In this document: positions 58,633-64,000 of the stretch, piece by piece
How positions within the stretch are numbered: the first letter of the stretch is position 1
Layout: each line of letters starts with the position of its first letter
Assembly: GCF_013426205.1 (NCBI RefSeq)
Contig: NC_089428.1
Span: 2,046,001-2,110,000 of the forward strand
Source of the DNA: Metarhizium brunneum
Lineage: Eukaryota; Ascomycota; Sordariomycetes; Hypocreales; Clavicipitaceae
Length of the DNA: 64,000 nucleotides
Direction of reading: 5' to 3'
Made by a program: the position numbers and the translations under genes
The notes under the pieces: model-generated
Databases searched by the model: none
What the model was told of the DNA's origin: nothing
Seen by the model: the letters and a program-made list of their open reading frames with translations, nothing else

Positions 58633-59078
58633 TATTATAATTTAATTATAAGTTATAATATAAATTATAAATTAAGCTAGCTATATAAGCTATAAAATAG
58701 TATAAGTATAATAAGTAATAAATTTATAATTAAAATAAGCTATTAATAAAAAAAAGTTTATTAATTATTTAATAAATTTTAAATAAATTAATAATATATA
58801 TATAATTATAATTTATTAAAATTTTAATAAATAATAAATAAATATTATAATATATAAAAACTTTTAAATTTATTTTATAAATAAATTTTAATTTTTTAGC
58901 TTTTAATATAAATTATTATATTAAATAAGCTTTACTTATAATTTTTTAATTTTAATTATTTAATTATAATTTATAACTTATTATTAATATAATAATTAAT
59001 TACTTAGATTAATTACTTTAATTATTTTACTAATATAAACTATAACTAGTTTATCCTTTAGGAACCTTAGCTGTTATA
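58633..59078 (+). repeat. 3' LTR of element B
   Basis: 446 bp, with the start tattataatttaattataag and the end ggaaccttagctgttata. It is slightly less mutated at its right end than the 5' LTR. Confidence 0.9.
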
Positions 59079-59083
59079 GTAAT

Positions 59084-59776
59084 TAGTATTATATTATAGC
59101 TGCTAGCTAAGGCTATCTTATAATAGCCTTAGCTACTATTATTATAAAGGTAAACCTTATATATTATAATTTATACTTATAACTTATATTAAGTTATACT
59201 AAAAACCTAAAATACCTATATATATAATATATTTATATAGTTTATTCTTGCTTATATTTTAAGTTAATCTTATTTTTTTTTATTTAAGTTATTTGCCTCT
59301 TTTATTATTAAAACCCTGCTATAATAATATAACTAATCGTGAGTTATTACCCCTATATATATATATCTCCTATAAGTATTATAACTGCTTACTAATATCT
59401 ACTATAGCTATTTATAAATAATAATAATATAGGCAAAAGTACCAAGAAGCCTAATATAAGTAAGTTACTTATTATAACTTTTAGGGGTTAAAAGCTAATA
59501 AAGCTTAAAAAGTAATATAATTAATATTAAATTAAAAGCTTTTTATAATAAAAAAAATAATTATTATAAAGCTAAAAATTTTAATTTAATAAAAATTAAG
59601 AAAAATAATAAAGTTATTAAAAATATAAAAAAAAAAGCTTTTAAAAATATAAAGCTAAAATATAACTTTAAAAAAGCTATTATATTAGCTATAAAAAGGC
59701 CTAATAAGGCTAATAATACTAAGAGTAAAGCTGTCTAATAAATTTATATTAGTAGTTTTACCTCTTTTAAAGGGGA
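59084..59776 (+). repeat. repeat R2, last segment
   Basis: Continues R2 after the second target duplication and matches R3 from its empty B site to its end (agtaaagctg...ttttacctctt). Together the three R2 segments make about 0.84 kb. Confidence 0.85.
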
Positions 59777-59777
59777 A

Positions 59778-60006
59778 TTATTATAATATATAAAAACCCT
59801 TAAATTTACTTTATAAATAAACTTCAACTTTTTAGCTTTTAATATAAATTATTATATTAATTAAGCTTTACTTATAACTTTTTAACTTTAATTACTTAGT
59901 TATAATTTATAATTTATTACTAATATAATACCTAATTACTTAAATTAATTACCTTAATAGCTTTACTAATATAAACTATAACTAGTTTCTCCCTTAGAAA
60001 CTTTAG
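59778..60006 (+). repeat. truncated LTR (last 230 bp) of the chromovirus family
   Basis: Nearly the same as 58845-59078, ending tttagctgttata. The first half of the LTR is missing. It lies directly after R2. Confidence 0.75.
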
Positions 60007-60092
60007 CTGTTATATATAAGGGGAATTATATTAGGTAAGAATTTTATTATATATTATAATTATAAATTAAATTAACCTAATTTTATAAAGTT

Positions 60093-60191
60093 AAAAAATA
60101 TAATTTATTTTATATAAATATTTTAAAAAATATAATTTATTTTATATAAATATTTTAAAAAATATAATTTATTTTATATAAATATTTTAAA
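60093..60191. repeat. tandem repeat, 32 bp unit, three copies
   Basis: The unit contains tataatttattttatataa; the same phase recurs at 60099, 60131 and 60163. Confidence 0.9.
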
Positions 60192-60243
60192 AAATTAAAA
60201 TATTTAAGCTATTATTTTATAATTTAAATATAAAATATTAAAT

Positions 60244-61113
60244 ATTATTAATTTATAATTAATTCGCTTTATAATTAAATAAAATTATATATATAATATA
60301 AGTATTATATAAGTATAAAATCTAAAATAATATTAGGCTATATTAGGCTAAAAATAGTAAAAAACTAGAAAAGTAAATTATTTATATATTATAATATATT
60401 AAATATACTAGCGTAATTAGTATTACACCGCGGCTATTAGCCAAGGCTATCTTATAATAGCTTTAGCTATTATTATTATAAAGGCAAACTTCGCGCTTAT
60501 AACTTACACTAAGTTATATTAAAAACCTAAAATACCTATATATATAGTATATTTATATAGTCTTGCTTATATTCTAAGTTAATCTTATTCTTTTTTATCT
60601 AAATTATTTACCTTTTTTATTATTAAAACCCTGCTATAAATAACTAATTATAAGTTACTGCTCTTATATATATATATTTCTTATAAGCATTATAACCGCT
60701 TACTTACTAATATTTATTATAGCTATTTATAAACTATTATATATAAAGTATATACTAATAATAATATAAGCTCTAAAAGTGCTAAAAAGCCTAATATAAG
60801 TAAGTTACCTATTATAACTTTTAGGGGTTAAAAGTTAATAAGGCTTAAAAGGTAATATAATTAATACTAAATTAAAAGCTTTTTATAATAAAAAAAATAG
60901 CTATTATAAAGCTAAAAATCCTAACCTAATAAAAATTAAGAAAAATAATAAAGCTATTAAAAATATAAAAAAAAAGGCCTTTAAAAATATAAAGCTAAAA
61001 TATAACTCTAAAAAAGCTATTATATTAGCTATAAAAGGGCCTAATAAGGCTAGTAATACTAAGAGTAAAGCTGCCTAATAAATTTGTATTAGCGGTTTTA
61101 CCTCTTCCGGAGG
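60244..61113 (+). repeat. repeat family R, copy R3 (uninterrupted)
   Basis: About 0.87 kb with both empty sites: ggctaaaaatagtaa corresponds to the site of element A, and agcgtaattag to the site of element B. Near the right end one frame reads as a Lys-rich tail (YYKAKNPNLIKIKKNNKAIK, later SKKAIILAIKGPNKASNTK) and ends in two stops just before the element end. R may thus be the end piece of a larger coding transposon. The class is not known; I see no terminal inverted repeats. Confidence 0.75.
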
Positions 61114-61736
61114 GGATATTAAATATTATAATTATTATAGTTAAAGTATATTAAGAAAGTATTATATATTATAATTTACTCGCGAAGGCGCTACTATACA
61201 CTTTTGTTATAGTAGTTAGTTACTTCGGAAGTTCAGATAACACTCTAGTTTAATACAGAATATTATACCCTGGACAAATGACAGTAGACCTATCCGATAA
61301 ATACGTAGCTTTGCATGGAGTCACGTGATCCCGTCTTACTCGGCTAACGTAAGCAAGAATATGGCCCCTTTATAAACAGGCCGCATAGACAGCTACGATA
61401 GTGGAATCGATCACCAATTTACGATTAATCCCCTCTTAACAATTCGCATCTACTTTTGTGTAACCCAAGAGTATAATGCGGCTCCCTCTTAGATCAGCGA
61501 CTAACTAACGCTCAGGTTGATGATGGATGATAGCTGAGGATAAAACGTCTACCGCGGGGCCGCGTATAAATTTGCACTAGTGGATGACATTATGTGGCCG
61601 GTATAGTCCCTTTTGGTACGACTGCATAAACGCCGATTTTCCCGCTTGCACGACAAGCCTGACTTGGGAATAGCGTAGGAACTGTCGACTGTTGCAAGAA
61701 CCTCATATGATAACTTGTCACACGGAAATGGCGTTG
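61114..61736. other. intergenic, return to normal composition
   Basis: AT-rich for about 70 bp and then ordinary. No gene seen. A short 8 bp stem hairpin (ctactata...tatagtag) lies near 61190. Confidence 0.4.
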
Positions 61737-61914
61737 GTTACACAAGGGCTACGGTCATGGGATTAGGGCAGAAGGTCCTCACCGACTTCTTGTATAAATA
61801 GACGTCTTCGGTCCCTCAAGGCCTTGAGGAAAACCAAGGACCTTTGATACCAAAGACTGTTATTAGATGAATTGAGTAAATTGCTCCAAGCCCTCTACTG
61901 AGCCCTTGTCACAT
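61737..61914. repeat. LTR-like repeat family L, copy 3 (partial)
   Basis: Direct match to 33375-33553. Shared blocks include agggcagaag, ctcaccg, cttcttgtat, ggccttgaggaaa and accaaagactgttattaga. It ends cttgtcaca and has a TATA-like box tataaatag (61792-61800). Confidence 0.65.
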
Positions 61915-62382
61915 AACTGGTCTTGAACCACCAATAGTGTCGCTGTGCAGCCCACACGGAAATGCAAGCCAAGTTAACGGCTGGGTTACTCTAGGAGTGG
62001 CAGCTTATCAGTTCCAACATGCCCCGATGCAGTTGAAAGAACGGACTCCAACACGGCTCACGGTTCCTGGCTCGACATGAATGAGTCGGTGCCGCCGAAG
62101 CCGCGGCATTCAGCTCCTTTTGGCCGGGCAAACCCCTCTTTCTGGAGCTTGGTAGTCTCAGCCGCATCATCGAGACATGCCGGCCGCTTGTTACCCCGCA
62201 AGAGGCAAACAGGACAAAGGGGGGAAGTTGACATGGTTCAAATGGCCGGATCCCGGTGTTTAATTTCTCTAGCACCCTGGCTTTCTTCTGCCCGCATTGG
62301 CCCTCTTGTAATCTGCGAACGAGTCCCAGCAAACTTCGTTTCAAGAGTGGATTTTTGAGTATACATTCTCCAACGACTCATA
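61915..62382. other. promoter side of the alcohol oxidase gene
   Basis: No gene seen. A short open frame opposite (61991-62344 minus) has no family features. Confidence 0.4.
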
Positions 62383-64000
62383 ATGGGTAGTGTCGCGGAA
62401 AAGAAGGAGTACGACGTAATCCTTGCTGGTGGTGGCACGGCAGCGTGCATTATTGCTGGCCGGCTTGCGGAAGCAGATCCCAGCCTGTCAATCTTGGTAG
62501 TTGAGCAGGGCCCAAATAACTTGAACGACTCGACCATTGTCACACCTGCTGTTTACCTTTCTCACCTGCAGCCAACATCCAAGAAGACTATATTTTACAA
62601 GTCGAACAGGGAAGAGGCCTTGAATGGGCGCGAGGCCGTTGTCCCTGCCGGCGGTGTCCTCGGCGGGGGCTCTTCCATCAACTTTATGATGTACACTAGA
62701 GGTTGGTCGGAGTCCAAACTCATGTATCTAACCGAGGCTCACATGTGAGAGCAGCACAGGGATGCGACTATGATTCTTGGAATACCAAAGGCTGGGACGC
62801 TAAAAGCTTGTTGCCCTTTGCCAAGAAGCTCGAGACGTATCATTATGATAGCCCCGGCGTCAACAAAGAGCTCCACGGCTACGACGGGCCCATAAACGTC
62901 TCATCTGGCACGCATGTAGCAAATACCGCCCAGGATGATATTATTGAGGCTGCCAAGGCTACAGGTGAGCAAGAGGTTGACGACTTGCAGGATTTCGAGG
63001 CTTCCAATGGCTTCTCCCGATGGCTGCGGTATATTTGTCCCCGTGGTGCACGCCAAGATACGGCTCACAGATACGTCCATCCGCTGATGGCATCGGGAAA
63101 CTATCCCCATCTTCATCTTCTCGTGGAGAGTACTGTGACCCGCGTCATTTTCGATGGCAACCGTGCCACGGGCGTCGAATACCGAGCCACGACCGCCGCT
63201 ACTGGCGAACAAGGAAAAACGTATACTGTCAAGGCAAAGAAGTTGGTTGTCGTATCCGCCGGCGCTCTGGGCACGCCTCAAATTCTAGAGCGATCCGGCG
63301 TTGGCAGCGCGGCAATTTTGGATAAACTAGGCATCCCCGTCGTGTCGGACTTGCCTGGAGTCGGCGAGGAGTATCAGGACCATAACTTGATCGGGTACCC
63401 TTACAAGACCACTCTTGCGCCCGACCAAACTCTCGACGGCCTCAACAGCGGACGACTGGACTTTGCAAAAGCCCTCGAGGAAAAGAATCCCATCTTGGGC
63501 TGGAATGGCATCGACGTGGCTGCCAAAATTCGCCCTACCGAAGCCGAAGTTGCCGAGCTCGGGCCGGATTTCCAACAGCTCTGGGACCGCGACTTCAAGA
63601 AGCAGACCGACAGGCCTCTGATGCTCATGGCGGCGGTGAACTACTCCTTTGACCCCGAGACGACGTCAGACGCGGGCGGCGGTCCGCGCCAGTGCATCAA
63701 CATGTGTTGCTACACGGCTTATCCCTACTCTCGGGGAAACATTCACATCACCTCCAAGGACCCGGCGGCGCCTCCTTCCTTCAACACGGGGTTCTTGTCC
63801 CATCCTGCCGATTTGAAGAAGCTGCTGTGGGCGTACAAGAAGCAGCGCGAAATCTTTCGCCGCACAAACTGCTACGACGGCGAGATGGCGGTTGGACACC
63901 CGCAGTTCCGCGAGGGCAGCAAAGCCGCTCTTTCTGACAAGAAGCCCGCCGACGGATTGTTTGCCTCTCTGGAGGACAGACGCAGGCTGCCACCGATTGA
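62383..64000 (+). CDS. GMC-family alcohol (methanol-type) oxidase, 3' end beyond window
   Basis: Exon 1 is 62383-62701; a 53 bp intron (gttggt...gcag) joins phase 1, making MMYTRAQGCDYDSWN. Exon 2 runs from 62755 and stays open to the window end, so at least 521 aa are present of the roughly 650 usual. The FAD-binding start is YDVILAGGGTAACIIAGRLA. GMC signature 1 is GGVLGGGSSINFMMYTRA and signature 2 is SAGALGTPQILERSGVG. The segments CCYTAYPYSRGNIHI and the helical LWAYKKQREIFRRTN are typical of fungal alcohol oxidases. Such enzymes oxidise short-chain alcohols to aldehydes with release of hydrogen peroxide, usually in peroxisomes. The catalytic His/Asn pair and any peroxisomal signal lie outside the window. 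Confidence 0.92.

Larger units (their letters stand above)
51244..59078 (+). mobile_element. element B: second full-length copy of the chromovirus, inverted, extremely RIP-mutated
   Basis: 7835 bp, nearly the length of element A, with 446 bp LTRs at each end and an exact target duplication gtaat (51239-51243 and 59079-59083). The LTR ends read tattataacc...ctgttata, which is the A-family LTR (tgttacgacc...ccgttaca) after C-to-T and G-to-A change. The interior is almost only A and T, with rare ctt, agc or aag triplets, so no protein can be read. Orientation, from LTR alignment, is opposite to element A. Identity of the interior is inferred from length, LTRs and duplication rather than from coding sequence. 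Confidence 0.88.

Overview
The window reads as a chromosome segment of a filamentous ascomycete, most likely a hypocrealean (Clavicipitaceae/Metarhizium-like) fungus. The evidence is genes with 49-71 bp GT-AG introns, families typical of such fungi (PDR-type ABC pump, SP-type sugar transporter, HET protein, hydrophobin, NIS1-like secreted protein, aminoglycoside-phosphotransferase-like kinase, GMC alcohol oxidase), and transposons damaged by C-to-T change in the manner of repeat-induced point mutation (RIP). The genus assignment is inference.

Region by region: 0.2-5.9 kb is an intact, multi-exon DDX60-like (Ski2-like) superfamily 2 helicase. At 6.4-9.1 kb lie a degraded HET-domain gene, an uncertain ORF and a small gene broken by a one-base shift. 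10.8-15.5 kb holds a GC-rich PDR/ABCG pump on the minus strand. After about 5 kb without a recognisable gene come an MFS sugar transporter (20.5-22.1 kb) and, convergent with it, a small secreted NIS1-like protein (22.5-23.0 kb). Next are a frameshifted T5orf172-domain gene (23.4-24.8 kb), an APH-like kinase (25.8-27.3 kb), an ankyrin pseudogene (28.2-29.2 kb) and a class I-like hydrophobin (31.4-31.8 kb).

From about 33 kb the sequence alternates between AT-rich RIP-damaged repeat DNA and small islands: solo LTR copies, an intact subtilase-like reading frame whose catalytic core is missing, a six-cysteine knottin-like secreted protein, and a frameshifted monocarboxylate-transporter gene.

43.3-59.1 kb consists of two full-length copies of one Ty3/gypsy chromovirus-type retrotransposon in opposite orientation. 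Element A (43344-51198) is moderately mutated; element B (51244-59078) is reduced almost wholly to A and T. Each has 446 bp LTRs and an exact 5 bp target duplication (ctaag and gtaat). Both sit about 35 bp apart inside one copy of a roughly 0.9 kb repeat, whose two other copies (35.4-36.3 kb and 60.2-61.1 kb) still show both empty sites. Element A also carries, on the strand opposite gag-pol, a separate intron-containing gene for a Cys-rich plus coiled-coil protein. It overlaps the end of pol tail to tail; I regard it as the most interesting item here.

The window ends inside a GMC/alcohol oxidase gene (62.4 kb onward). The intact genes do not form one pathway. They are transport, surface and secreted functions on either side of a RIP-silenced transposon block, as expected of an accessory, fast-changing compartment.
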